Shown: positions 54,362 through 64,000 of the stretch, one piece after another
Layout: each line of letters begins with the position of its first letter
Numbering within the stretch: the first letter of the stretch is position 1
Assembly: GCA_932521035.1 (NCBI GenBank)
Contig: OW051494.1
Location: 124,001 to 188,000 of the forward strand
DNA from: Oscheius dolichura
Lineage: Eukaryota > Nematoda > Chromadorea > Rhabditida > Rhabditidae
DNA: 64,000 nt
Direction: 5' to 3'
The notes under the pieces: generated by a model
What the model saw: the letters and a program-made list of their open reading frames with translations, nothing else
Told to the model about the DNA's origin: nothing
The model's database searches: none
Translations under genes and position numbers: made by a program

Positions 54362-56989
54362 AACAAGGATCGTATCATCCCCTCTCCCCTCTTCTCCAGT
54401 CGAAAAGGAGAACTGGTCAATCTGCCATGTTTTCCAGTGAAAAGAAACTCAACTAATCGGCTTAAGAAATGTCAGAGAGAGAAAAAAAAATGATGGCTGA
54501 CGGGCCGATCCCTGTGTACGATTTGTACAGGGGGCAGAGGGAGGTCAGGTGACCCTGTCTGTTGCAAACGGGGGTTGACGGAGGGAGAAGATGCGCGCAT
54601 GTGGAAGATTGTATCTCTTAGGTAGCCCCTCGATGAGGCCGGCAGGGATTTTGAGGGGGATATTTATCCAGGAAAGGGGCCGCTCCCAGGGGTGGCTCAA
54701 AAGTGGGGGCGGCAAAGTCGAAAATTCGATTTTACAGTATCGTTTCGATTTTGGAACCATTCGATAAATCTCGTTGTAACGAACAATTTTTGGTTTTTGG
54801 AGTAAGAAATTTGGATCAAGCAGTGTCAAGATATCCGCGATTTAGTGGCGCCGCTTTTGGAAGAGTCTGCCAAGTTGATAAGGGAGAATTAAACGAGCTA
54901 CGCGGCCAAATTAACGGGATTACTATATTTTTTCGAGGAATAAAATTAATAAACGAGCAAATTTAGATAAATAGAAGCCAAAAATGGGTGTAGCAACATG
55001 TGTTGTTACCTTGAAATAAGGCGACGCAAGGCGGTGCGCCACCCCCAGCTGGTAACTTTTAGTGCCTTCTCCCCTGCCCGTCCCTACCCGCCAAATTAGC
55101 CAATAATAGAAAGTGAAATGGCGGAGAAAAAAAGGAGGAGAAGGAGACAATAAGGAGGAGAAAGGAGAGGAGAAGTAGTATAGTAATGGGGAGAACGGGG
55201 CAGTAGTCGCTCTCTCTCTCTCTCTCTTTTGTGGATGGGATGCCTTGGCGCGGGTTCTGTCCTTGGCCTCCAATACTATTCGGCTACCGCATAGATTATG
55301 ACGAGACACGGGGAGAAAGGACGAGATTGGGGAGGAGATTTTTGAGAGAGAAAGGAAGATGAGAGAGGAGTGGAGAAAAGAACATAAGGAGGTGGAAAGA
55401 AGGCCCCGGGACGGTTTCAGTCGGGGCAGAGCGGGAATTCTCAGAGTTTTGGCCATTTTCCACGCATTTCTACTCATTTTTCATGGACAGTTTGTTATCT
55501 TTAATGTGTGGAGAAATTAAAAACAGTTGTAAAAGTTAATTCTAGGAGAAAAATGGTCTAGAAATGGATTTTCAAGGGAGCGAGATTGGGCAGGGCGCGC
55601 CCAATAGGGATTTCCTGGGTCTATGGCCATTTTTGGCAACATTCTACCCATTTTTTATGCCAAATAACTTATGTTTAATGTTGTGTACATCGAAAAACAC
55701 TTATAAAGGCGGAGTATGAGGAAACGAATGGAAAAGACCTCAAAGAGGGTTCTCCAGGCGCCGCGAATGGTACCGCGCCCATTTTGGAAGGTATCGTAGC
55801 GTTTTGGTAATCTTTGGTTACTTTTTAATGTATCTAGAGTATTAGGGAATAGCTTAAGATTTTTTAAGGTCTGGAAAGTATAAAATAGTGATTTGCCCTT
55901 GAATAAGTCCGAAAATCTGGTAAGGAACCCTGTTCTGGGTACATTTGCCCTTGAAAAGAACGTTTCTTGTAATCCAGCCGGCTTACGGGCTAAAGGAAAG
56001 GAGAAGAGCAAGCTGATGCCAAGAAAATAGCGCCTAATCCAGTGGAACGCGCCGGTTTAGGACTGTCATAATAAGGGAGGGAGAGTGGATCTCGGGACAA
56101 GTTTTGTTATCTTCTTCTTCTTCTTCTCTACTCTTCTCTCTCTCTCTCTCCCGTCCTATTCCCGGTCAACCAATCCAGTAAATATGAAGATTGGAGACGA
56201 TTGTGGCGGGCGAGGGGAAGCGGTTTACAAGCTTATTGGTAGGGAAAGATTGAGGCTAACAGCCCTCCCGGGGGCATCTCTGAGAAAGAAGAGAAGTCGG
56301 TCAGTCAGCCCCTCGAGACTGTATGTTTTTAGGTGCGGGATCTCTCGCTGCCCCCGGCCGGCGGCGGCGCCTTCTCTCTCTCTCTCCGGATATTCTTCGG
56401 GGGGCAATTGAACTGACCGCGGGGTGACGACTTGACAGGTACCGGGAGGGGGGCAGGGTGGTTGAATTCCATCGGGATTAGGGAGAAGGAAATCGGGGGA
56501 AGAAACAAATCCCCCCTAGGGGAAGAAGGAGAAAAAGGAGGGGGGAAATTAGCCGACTGAAAAGTGTGCGGGAAGAGGAGACGGTTTGGGTTTCAAGACA
56601 ATGTCCGGAGACACTTGAGAGCAGCAAGGGGCCTCCGGCAGGGAGAAAGACAAACCAGAGCACAAACACAGAGAGAGAGGGACAGAACACACCGTACGAC
56701 AAAAAACAAGGGAAGGGGAGACAGGCGGAAACAGCTGTTTTTAAAATCGAAGATTGTACCGATTTGATATATAAAAATTGAACGGGTAGAACTCGGTAGT
56801 AGGCATTGTCTCGAGATAAAGTATTTGGAGTATCAGCCACAGTTAGGGTCCCCGATGGATATAAGATGTATGTCCTCTTCTTCAGCACGACTAGATCTGT
56901 CGATCGACATATCACACGTTCGTAGGACATGTGCATTTTTTCCGCTAAGCCCCTATTGAGTTCAGGAGGATATTTCGAAATTTCATTCA

Positions 56990-57125
56990 AATCTTTCATT
57001 TCTCTCGATCACCCTGGCCTTGTTGAACACTAAAGGCTACGGTTACGGGACCTGGGTTTTCTTGACCAGTTCGACGTGGTGATTCCAACGAGCTATCGGA
57101 CATCCATTCTAGTCAAGATTTCGGG
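56990..57125 (+). repeat. left flanking direct repeat of satellite block
   Basis: Shares ordered blocks with 59090-59225: CATTTCTC/ATCAC-type start, CTACGGTTACGGGACCTGG-like middle, CTTGACCAGTTCGACG and CATCCATTCTA. The two copies are diverged but colinear. Confidence 0.7.
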
Positions 57126-57359
57126 CCGTGGCTCCTCGATCTGTCTCGGGAGGGGAGAACTCAATTGAGACTGCTGGGGAGGGTTAGTATAGGGCCTATT
57201 TCAATTCAAAATAGGTGCATAGCACTCATTTTGGTGGGGATATATAGAGGACTAGATAGATCTCGACGAGAGCAATTTAGTGGTATATGATAGAGCAACA
57301 GAAGTGGAGAATTTGGGACGGAGTTATTCGATTCTTGACCAGAAGCGAGATATGGCGCG

Positions 57360-58015
57360 GCGGATCTGCTCTTCCGCCTACTCTGGACAATAACTTTCCA
57401 GAAGAAGCGAATTTCCGGAAAATCTTCATATCATCAGAAAGACAAGAAAATTCTGAACAAGATAGCTGCCGTACTTTTCTGGAAAACGAAATTTTTTTGT
57501 TCCGAATTGGCAGTTCTGTTATGACTTTTTAAAGGGTAGTGGCCCGTAAATCTTCAAAGCTTCACCACAGGTTGGAAACATACAAGTGTCAGGATGATTT
57601 TGATCGTGGCAGAATTAGCAGAGAGTGCTCTAGAAAGCTGACAAAGCGACATTTTGAAAATTGACCTTTTTTAGCGAAATAAACGCGATTTAGGCTTAGC
57701 TGTCAGATGGTCATCCGCCTTTAGAGCATCGCTAGGGATAGGAAATATGCACTTTTCGCGATGATGTTGGTACCGTTCTACTCATCAGAAGGTGCTCTAC
57801 AAGACTGCTGTAGCGGCGTTTGAAAAGTAGACCTTTTCAGTGAGTTAGGTGCGATTTAGGCTTAGCTTAGGCTTAACTTTTAAACTGATTTTCTTCCAAA
57901 AATTGTAAATGTAGATGTTTTGCAAAGATTTTGGTACCATTCGATGCGCCAGAAAATTCTCTACAAGACTGCCAGAACCGAAATTGAAATTTGATCCTGT
58001 TCAGCCGAATAGACG
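57360..58015 (-). repeat. tandem dispersed repeats leading into satellite
   Basis: At least three minus-orientation copies, with cores at 57440 (AGAAAATTCTGAACAAGA), 57610-57635 and 57950-57975 (AGAAAATTCTCTACAAGACT). The last two end in one and two satellite units; the next opens into the long array. Confidence 0.85.
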
Positions 58016-58927
58016 CGGTTTAGGCTTAGCTTAGGCTTAGCTTAGGCTTAGCTTAGGCTTAGCTTAGGCTTAGCTTAGGCTTAGCTTAGGCTTAGCTTAG
58101 GCTTAGCTTAGGCTTTGCTTAGGCTTAGCTTAGGCTTAGCTTAGGCTTAGCTTAGGCTTAGCTTAGGCTTAGCTTAGGCTTAGCTTAGGCTTAGCTTAGG
58201 CTTAGCTTAGGCTTAGCTTAGGCTTAGCTTAGGCTTAGCTTAGGCTTAGCTTAGGCTTAGCTTAGGCTTAGCTTAGGCTTAGCTTAGGCTTAGCTTAGGC
58301 TTAGCTTAGGCTTAGCTTAGGCTTAGCTTAGGCTTAGCTTAGGCTTAGCTTAGGCTTAGCTTAGGCTTAGCTTAGGCTTAGCTTAGGCTTAGCTTAGGCT
58401 TAGCTTAGGCTTAGCTTAGGCTTAGCTTAGGCTTAGCTTAGGCTTAGCTTAGGCTTAGCTTAGGCTTAGCTTAGGCTTAGCTTAGGCTTAGCTTAGGCTT
58501 AGCTTAGGCTTAGCTTAGGCTTAGCTTAGGCTTAGCTTAGGCTTAGCTTAGGCTTAGCTTAGGCTTAGCTTAGGCTTAGCTTAGGCTTAGCTTAGGCTTA
58601 GCTTAGGCTTAGCTTAGGCTTAGCTTAGGCTTAGCTTAGGCTTAGCTTAGGCTTAGCTTAGGCTTAGCTTAGGCTTAGCTTAGGCTTAGCTTAGGCTTAG
58701 CTTAGGCTTAGCTTAGGCTTAGCTTAGGCTTAGCTTAGGCTTAGCTTAGGCTTAGCTTAGGCTTAGCTTAGGCTTAGCTTAGGCTTAGCTTAGGCTTAGC
58801 TTAGGCTTAGCTTAGGCTTAGCTTAGGCTTAGCTTAGGCTTAGCTTAGGCTTAGCTTAGGCTTAGCTTAGGCTTAGCTTAGGCTTAGCTTAGGCTTAGCT
58901 TAGGCTTAGCTTAGGCTTAGCTTAGGC
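58015..58927 (+). repeat. (TTAGGCTTAGC)n telomere-like satellite
   Basis: About 83 head-to-tail copies of the 11-mer TTAGGCTTAGC, i.e. the nematode telomere hexamer TTAGGC alternating with a 5-mer lacking one G. One variant unit (GGCTTTGC, about 58111-58120) is visible by eye; the rest are identical. Unique sequence continues on both sides, so this is interstitial, not a chromosome end. Confidence 0.98.
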
Positions 58928-59089
58928 TCCACATCGACTCAAAAAATTAGATTCCATTTTTGTGGATTTCTCTATCGCATCTTCTTCCCCATCGTCTATT
59001 TGGTGGGAAACACTCAAAGCCCGGCTCAATTAGGCCATTTCCGAGCCTCCAGCCCTCAAAGATGGTGGGGAAAAAGATTTTGAATATTC

Positions 59090-59225
59090 AAATCTTCCAT
59101 TTCTCAAAATCGCTTTGGTCCTGTTAAATAAAAAGGGGTACGGCGACGCGAGCTGGTTTGTCTTGACCAGCTCGACGAGCTCTATGGAATGAGCTATGGA
59201 ACAACCATTCTAATTACACTTTTGA
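59090..59225 (+). repeat. right flanking direct repeat of satellite block
   Basis: Colinear with 56990-57125: CCATTTCTCAAAATCGC, GGGTACGGCGACGCGAGCTGG, CTTGACCAGCTCGACGAGC, CAACCATTCTA. Confidence 0.7.
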
Positions 59226-59540
59226 TCTAATGGAGAGGTCTGGAACATAGAGGTTCTCTCCCGAACTACAATCAATGCAGGCGGTTGCTCTGGGATCCAT
59301 ATTTCCTATAAAAAGCACAAAATCTCTAGAAAATCTTTATTATTATTATAAACACAGTAATATATGGCAGTGTGTTTGTTGTGTTATCCGGTAATTCAAT
59401 ATAGTAGTTCAAGGCAGACTGTAACTCTTCGAAGCACCTTAGGTTTGGTCAGGCTCGTTAGGCAGGGGTTCTTTCTGATAAAATAACGTTATATTTACAA
59501 AAAAAACATAAAAAGGGAAAAGAAAGGGATACGGTAAAGC

Positions 59541-61773
59541 TTATAGGGTCATTTTCTCAAGGATAGGGATGATCTGGTCGAACATTGGTCGGCGACCGGG
59601 TTCCTCGTTCATACAGATGGTCATCAGGCGGGCCATGGCTCTCGCGGTCCCGGGCGGAATGGCCACTCTCAGCCCTTCCAAGGCTATCTTAAACAGGGAA
59701 GATATAATTAATTAAAGGAAGTTAACGCCACCTTCATGCCGCATTCCATCGGAGGAAGGTCAGCGAACGGCACCTCGCGGGTGTTCAGTTCCCAGAGCAG
59801 GATCCCGAAACTCCACATGTCAGCTGCTCGGACATTCAACTGGTCCGGGGCTCGGTGCAGCGCTTCGGGACTCATCCAGGCCGGCGAATAACATCGACCG
59901 ACCTCTTGGAAAGAGAATTTAGTATCGGCCATGGAGATCTTGGCAGTCAGCTCCTCGTCAACGACAATGTGCTTCGAGGAGAGGAAATACCTGGAAGGGA
60001 AGGGTCAGGGAGTACTGTAGTCACTTTAAAAACTCTTTTTCAAAATTCTGGCCCTGTAGTTTTGTAGAGAATTTTCTGGAGAATTTCACAATATCAAAAT
60101 CTTTTCGAAAAACGAAGGATATCGCCCATACAATCGACTAGAATCGCTTTGGAACCTTCAAGCTGTCCCAGACATCCCTGGAGTCTATCCAAACGGATTT
60201 TGAGCTTGGTCCTGGATAGAAAACAAGCAGTATACTCTTCTTTCCAGAAAAATACAGTAATAGGAGCGTTTACTTACCGTAATAGCATAGGATCTAAGCT
60301 GTGGAGGTAGGACATCCCCCTGGCGATGTCAATGGCGAATCGGAGGGCCTGATGATGGTCTATGACCACGGCTAAAGGTCAAAAAATGAAATAATAGAAG
60401 CCGGTATCGACTTACAGCCCTGCTCATGGAGGACATTATAGAGACTACCGAAGGGCATGTGCTGGCTGATCAGGACGAGACTCGGCGGCTGGCAGGCGGC
60501 AGCCAAGACCGGGCAGATGTTCGTATGGGCGAATATCCTGAACAGAATGTTGAATATTTAAATAAATAAATTAAATATAGAAATATACTATGTAAAAAAG
60601 GATACGGTACCTGAGCTGGGGGAATTCTGTCTGGAAATCGCGAGCAATTCTGGGGGTGACCTCTTGGACGGCCAAGATCCGGGCTACGATATCGTTACCC
60701 TGCCATTTTCCTCTCCAAAGCTCGCCGGAATGCGATTCTGCTATCTAAAATCCATTTTTTATATTTTGTAGACTAGAAAAGTCCATACTTTATTAGTTAA
60801 ATGAAGAGAGGAGACCTCAATTCCGGCGTAACGAGATAGAGTGGCGTCTCTCGTTCTAGACCGCGTGCCCTTCCATGTTTCGTCCTTGAATGGGATTCTT
60901 TCATTCGAGTTTTGGCCGTTTTCTTTGGCTATTTCTGTAATTTGATGGCTCTTCTTTGGGGAGAAGCAGCTAAACAAACCGATGATAGTTTGTCGACACT
61001 GGGGCTGGCAAACGTCCATAACTGACAGACCCTTGCGATTGCATTGCCCAATCAGAGCTCCAGCTGTTATTAAATCCTTAAAAAACATTTTTTATATTAT
61101 ATATCTGTAAATTGTGATTCATATATGTTGTATTATTTTTAGAAGTTAGTCTTCAATGCTTGAAATCCGAAAATTCAGTTGTTGTTTGCTCGGTTTATTC
61201 CATTTTTCTAACTTTTTTTTCTATTAAACATGATTTTAATTTGATGCTCTTGCCTTTCTCATACTATTTTATAAAAAAATAATGTAGAAATGTACCTCAG
61301 CAATTTCCAGATACCCCCAAAAGCAGGCATAATGCAGGGGAGTCATTCCATGCTCATTAGCAGCGTTGACATCTGCTTTTCTATTCAATAATTTCTAAAA
61401 ATTGCTCTTGAAAATAGCTTCTAGATAAACTCACAACAACAATTTGCCTATGCCCATGAGCTGCAGCCAGATGTAATGGAGTGTCGTCTCCCATATTGGT
61501 TACATTTACTCTGGCTCCTCGGGAGAGAAGCATTTCAGCAATGCTAACGAAGCCACCCTTGGCTGCCCAATGGAGGAGCGAGAACGCGTGGTCATCTCTA
61601 TATTTTGGTTTTCAGCGGGTGGGAGGAACTCACCCAACGTTTAAATCATGTTCATGATCGTCGAGCCAGACCCTGACTTGGAAAGCATTACCCTCTCGCA
61701 CCCAGCCAAATACATCTTCCATAATAATCGGGACATTTGGCTTGTGGGCATGGTAAGTGGGGGAGAGCGCCAT
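59541..61773 (-). CDS. pat-4: integrin-linked kinase (PAT-4/ILK)
   Basis: Nine exons (61773-61634, 61597-61435, 61394-61296, 61076-60789, 60744-60611, 60537-60416, 60371-60278, 59990-59732, 59687-59541) give 481 residues against 452 in human. The start contains [20 protein letters not shown], followed by four ankyrin-type repeats ([32 protein letters not shown]) and the kinase-like domain with [43 protein letters not shown] and [15 protein letters not shown] is a pseudokinase scaffold that ties integrin tails to PINCH and parvin in muscle attachments. Here the usual ATP-site Lys is Arg (IVARILAV), the HRD-type loop is YFL and DFG is ADT, consistent with no catalysis. Confidence 0.96.
60035..60170 (+). 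repeat. dispersed repeat in ILK intron
   Basis: TTTTGTAGAGAATTTTCTGG, then TTCACAATATCAAAATCTTTTC, within the 287-bp intron 7. Confidence 0.82.
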
Positions 61774-63354
61774 GCCGCCCGACTAGGAAGAAGACTAAGT
61801 CTGGAAAGCGTGTATTTTTAGAAGAATCGTAGAGAATGTAACAGAATAAATTGAGAAGGCGATGGGAGGAATGAAAAATGATGGGGAACAGTTGGTCCTA
61901 GGTCAAGAATATGTCAGAGAAGGAAGAGGTAAGCAATAAATTGAAGGAATTTCAATCAATGAAAGGAAAGAAGGCATCAATTCACAAAGAAAACACGGCA
62001 CCAAGGCATCCTGCTTGTGGGCAGAACATAATAATTGGTCAAATGCGCAGAATCGCGAGGGGTGACTAACGGCAGCTGTTGCCTTCCATCGATCTGCTGC
62101 ATTACTAACTGATATGGCTTTACAGCTTCTGGATGTTTACTAGTATCTGTGTTTCTGCAACAGTATTATTTCAGCAATTAGGAAAACTACTCTCGAAGCT
62201 GGAATGGTAAAAAAGATAGTGAAGTTCAAATTGAGTCTACAAAACATAAGAAAGAAGTAATATTATGAAGTAAATGCAAAAATCTCATGGAATATCAATA
62301 AAAAAATACAAAATGCAAGTGATACTGGAGGGAAAGATTCAGATAACGATAAGATGCCTAATTAGCATACTGGCAGTAGGCTGTGGGTGACTGCACAACC
62401 TGGCGACGTAGGCAAACAAAACGAAACGGTTGTATATGGGACCGGGGCGTAAAGGTGAAGGGCAATGACCACAAGGCGGAAAGTCGATCCGTTATATGGG
62501 CGAAAACGACAGATGTCGTGCGAAAAAGCGGGCAAGGAAGTTGAGAGACATTCGAAAAAACGGAGAAATTTGAGAAATATTTAGAATACTTGATATCAAA
62601 TGAGTGTAAGAATGTTTGATAGAAGAATAACGAGAAAGCACTGGGTAAAAACAACATAAAGAGTAGAGATGGATGCGAATAAGCCATTGATCGGGGTGAA
62701 AAGCGTAGAGGAATAGACAGCCGTGTACAGAGTGTAAAGAAACGGGGGTGGGGCACGGCCACAAGGCTTTCCAGGTGGGTGTCGCGAATTATGCTCAGAG
62801 CTGTGGAGGAAACACATTCAGTTGGTAAAATTTTACATAGAAAATACAAGGATGCAGCCAATTAGGAAGTGGAATATTAGCATTATCTGTTCTAGAGTAA
62901 CGTTTTGGCAATTATTCCATTAGAAGGGACTAATTTATAGCTTTTTGTGTAGAAAAGAATGTAGTAACTCAACGGAAACAGAAAGTAAAGGAAAGAAATT
63001 CTAACGGTGAGATTTCAAAGATCCTGGCGATGAGGTACTGTGCCCAAAAATTGGAATACGTAGTGCTTGGTTCATTTCTCACCCGACGAGAATAGAGGGC
63101 TCTCGGTGCTGTTATTCATCATATGTTGTGCAACCTTTGCCTCATCATCACATTTTTTATCATGCTTTTATATTGGTAAGCTTATTAGATCGGCCGTGAA
63201 GCTATTAGACATCGTAAATAAGTTGCCTAGCAACGTTATAAACAACTAAAAGCCCGTTTTTGATGACGCCCCCATTGTCTGTATTTCTTCACTTGTCCTT
63301 TTCTGCCTACTTTCTTCAATCGACATTTTCCAGAATTGACTAGGGTGGAACACA
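61774..63354. other. 1.6-kb divergent promoter region of ILK and FAM136A
   Basis: AT-rich with no recognisable gene. A TTCCTAG acceptor lies 9 bases before the ILK start and TTTTCCAG 21 bases before the FAM136A start, both plausible spliced-leader sites. Confidence 0.55.
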
Positions 63355-63893
63355 ATGTCCGCCATGGAAGCCACTCAAATAAAGGTAAAACAGGCAGTCG
63401 ACGAAATGATCGACGATATGGATCGCAAGTATCTTCGTGACATGCAGAAACAAATGTTTCTCTGTTCGGCCAAGTGAGCATTGATATTTCAGTTTCCAAT
63501 TTGATCTTCAGATGTTGTGATAACAAGAGTAGTAGTCGAGAGGTTGTAGAAAATTGCGTGGAGAAGTGCAACACTGGTATGAAAAATGCTCAACGAACTT
63601 TAGAAAAAGAACTAGGTGGCTTACAAGTAAGTAGTGCCTGTGGCCCTTTATAAAGAATATCAGGATCAACTTTCACGATGCGCCATGACTTGTTATGATA
63701 AATTGGTACAACAGTTTGGACCGGATACAAATAAATATACAGAAACTCAGGTATATTTTAGTTGGACTTCTGAATTCTTTTTGTTGAGATGGTGCAATTC
63801 AACGATAAACTGGATCAATGTGTGGCGCATTGCGCTGAAGATCATATCAAACTTATCCCGAAAATCAAGGACCGTTTCGCCCGTTCGCTTTGA
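63355..63893 (+). CDS. FAM136A-like mitochondrial protein
   Basis: Four exons (63355-63473, 63512-63626, 63664-63750, 63789-63893) give 141 residues, against 138 in human FAM136A. The family pattern of paired cysteines is intact: FLCSAKCCD, ENCVEKCN, SRCAMTCYD and DQCVAHCAED, spaced as C-x3-C, with HIKLIPKIKDRF at the end. The protein resides in mitochondria (intermembrane space) and its role is poorly understood; proteins of this twin-C-x3-C type are often imported by the Mia40 route. The gene lies in an AT-rich island with introns of 37-38 bp. Confidence 0.93.
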
Positions 63894-64000
63894 TCCTCAT
63901 CTTATTACTTTGAAAATTATACTTCTAGATTATTGTTATTGTTGTTGAAATCGTTGTTAGGTGCCTATTTGTTTTACATTTTTATAAAACCTTATCTTTT
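63894..64000. terminator. FAM136A 3' UTR
   Basis: AT-rich sequence after the stop; no perfect AATAAA is seen before the window ends. Confidence 0.4.

Larger units (their letters stand above)
52312..59540. other. 7.2-kb region with repeats and no gene
   Basis: No coding exon is convincing on either strand. It holds a tRNA-like sequence (52678-52745), a foldback pair (52806-52903), dispersed repeats (53890-54200, 57360-58015), a 15-base poly-C run (54347-54361), pyrimidine microsatellites near 55210 and 56115-56150, and the TTAGGC satellite with its flanking duplication. Confidence 0.6.

Noticed and set aside
54923-55477. 184-codon minus-strand open frame
   Set aside because: Ser/Leu/Pro-rich, built on GAGA/TCTC-type simple sequence; no support.
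58015-58927. Regular array that might be taken for a CRISPR or a real telomere
   Set aside because: There are no spacers; the 11-bp unit is contiguous. Unique DNA and a gene continue on both sides, so it is neither CRISPR nor a chromosome end.
62358-62861. 167-codon minus-strand open frame between ILK and FAM136A
   Set aside because: Overlaps two other frames and matches no family; the AT-rich divergent promoter region is a simpler reading.

Overview
The window is nuclear DNA of a free-living-type (rhabditid, clade V-like) nematode. The evidence is mutually consistent: a mab-5-type Hox gene whose N-terminus, FPWM hexapeptide and homeodomain all match the nematode gene, a nematode cuticle collagen, U2 snRNA genes, very short introns (most 35-60 bp) ending in TTTTAG or TTTCAG, likely spliced-leader acceptors a few bases before many start codons, and a satellite built on the nematode telomere hexamer TTAGGC. 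I cannot name the species.

Layout. 1.3-5.0 kb: U2 snRNA (+), a possible small membrane protein (+), an acidic secreted protein (-) and a cathepsin B (-). 5.5-7.5 kb: a LicD/fukutin-like glycan enzyme (+) with two tRNA-Ala genes antisense in one intron. 8.3-12.5 kb: a saposin-like protein (-), an SLC22 transporter (-) and a second U2 gene (-) that is an inverted copy of the first. 12.8-16.2 kb: the dynein-2 intermediate chain WDR60/DYNC2I1 (+). 16.9-23.5 kb: mab-5 (-), with a 5.2-kb intron, followed by about 9 kb with no recognisable gene that is rich in TTTATG/CATAAA motifs. 32.8-34.8 kb: COX6A (+) and an acatalytic carbonic-anhydrase-related protein (-), convergent. 35.7-36.8 kb: cuticle collagen (+). 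41.2-44.5 kb: a PP1-like phosphatase (+), SDHAF3 (-) and a second cathepsin B (-). 45.3-49.5 kb: a 741-residue single-pass membrane protein of no family I recognise (+). 49.8-52.3 kb: a PTB-domain adaptor with a Pro/His-rich region (-). 52.3-59.5 kb: no gene, but repeats and a 0.9-kb telomere-like satellite. 59.5-63.9 kb: integrin-linked kinase (PAT-4/ILK, -) and FAM136A (+), divergent.

For the spliced genes I read the exons by hand. In eleven of the twelve multi-exon gene models for which I counted every exon boundary (saposin, cathepsins, SLC22, WDR60, mab-5, COX6A, PP1, SDHAF3, membrane protein, PTB protein, ILK and FAM136A among them) the exons sum to an exact multiple of three, which supports the models. 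The 5' end of the carbonic anhydrase gene was not found.

Two dispersed repeat families explain much of the non-coding sequence. One is about 200 bp long and centred on GAATTTTCT; it sits in introns and intergenic DNA and surrounds the satellite. The other is a 24-26-bp arm (CACCCGTAAAATCTCGGCAG and relatives), found alone or as inward-facing inverted pairs around unrelated 30-50-bp loops. A near-identical arm sits at -63 to -38 of both U2 genes, where a snRNA proximal sequence element is expected. That link is the most unusual thing in the window. Base composition is also mosaic: AT-rich, repeat-poor islands hold COX6A, the CA-related gene, SDHAF3, FAM136A and the 5' half of ILK, between GC-richer, repeat-laden stretches.
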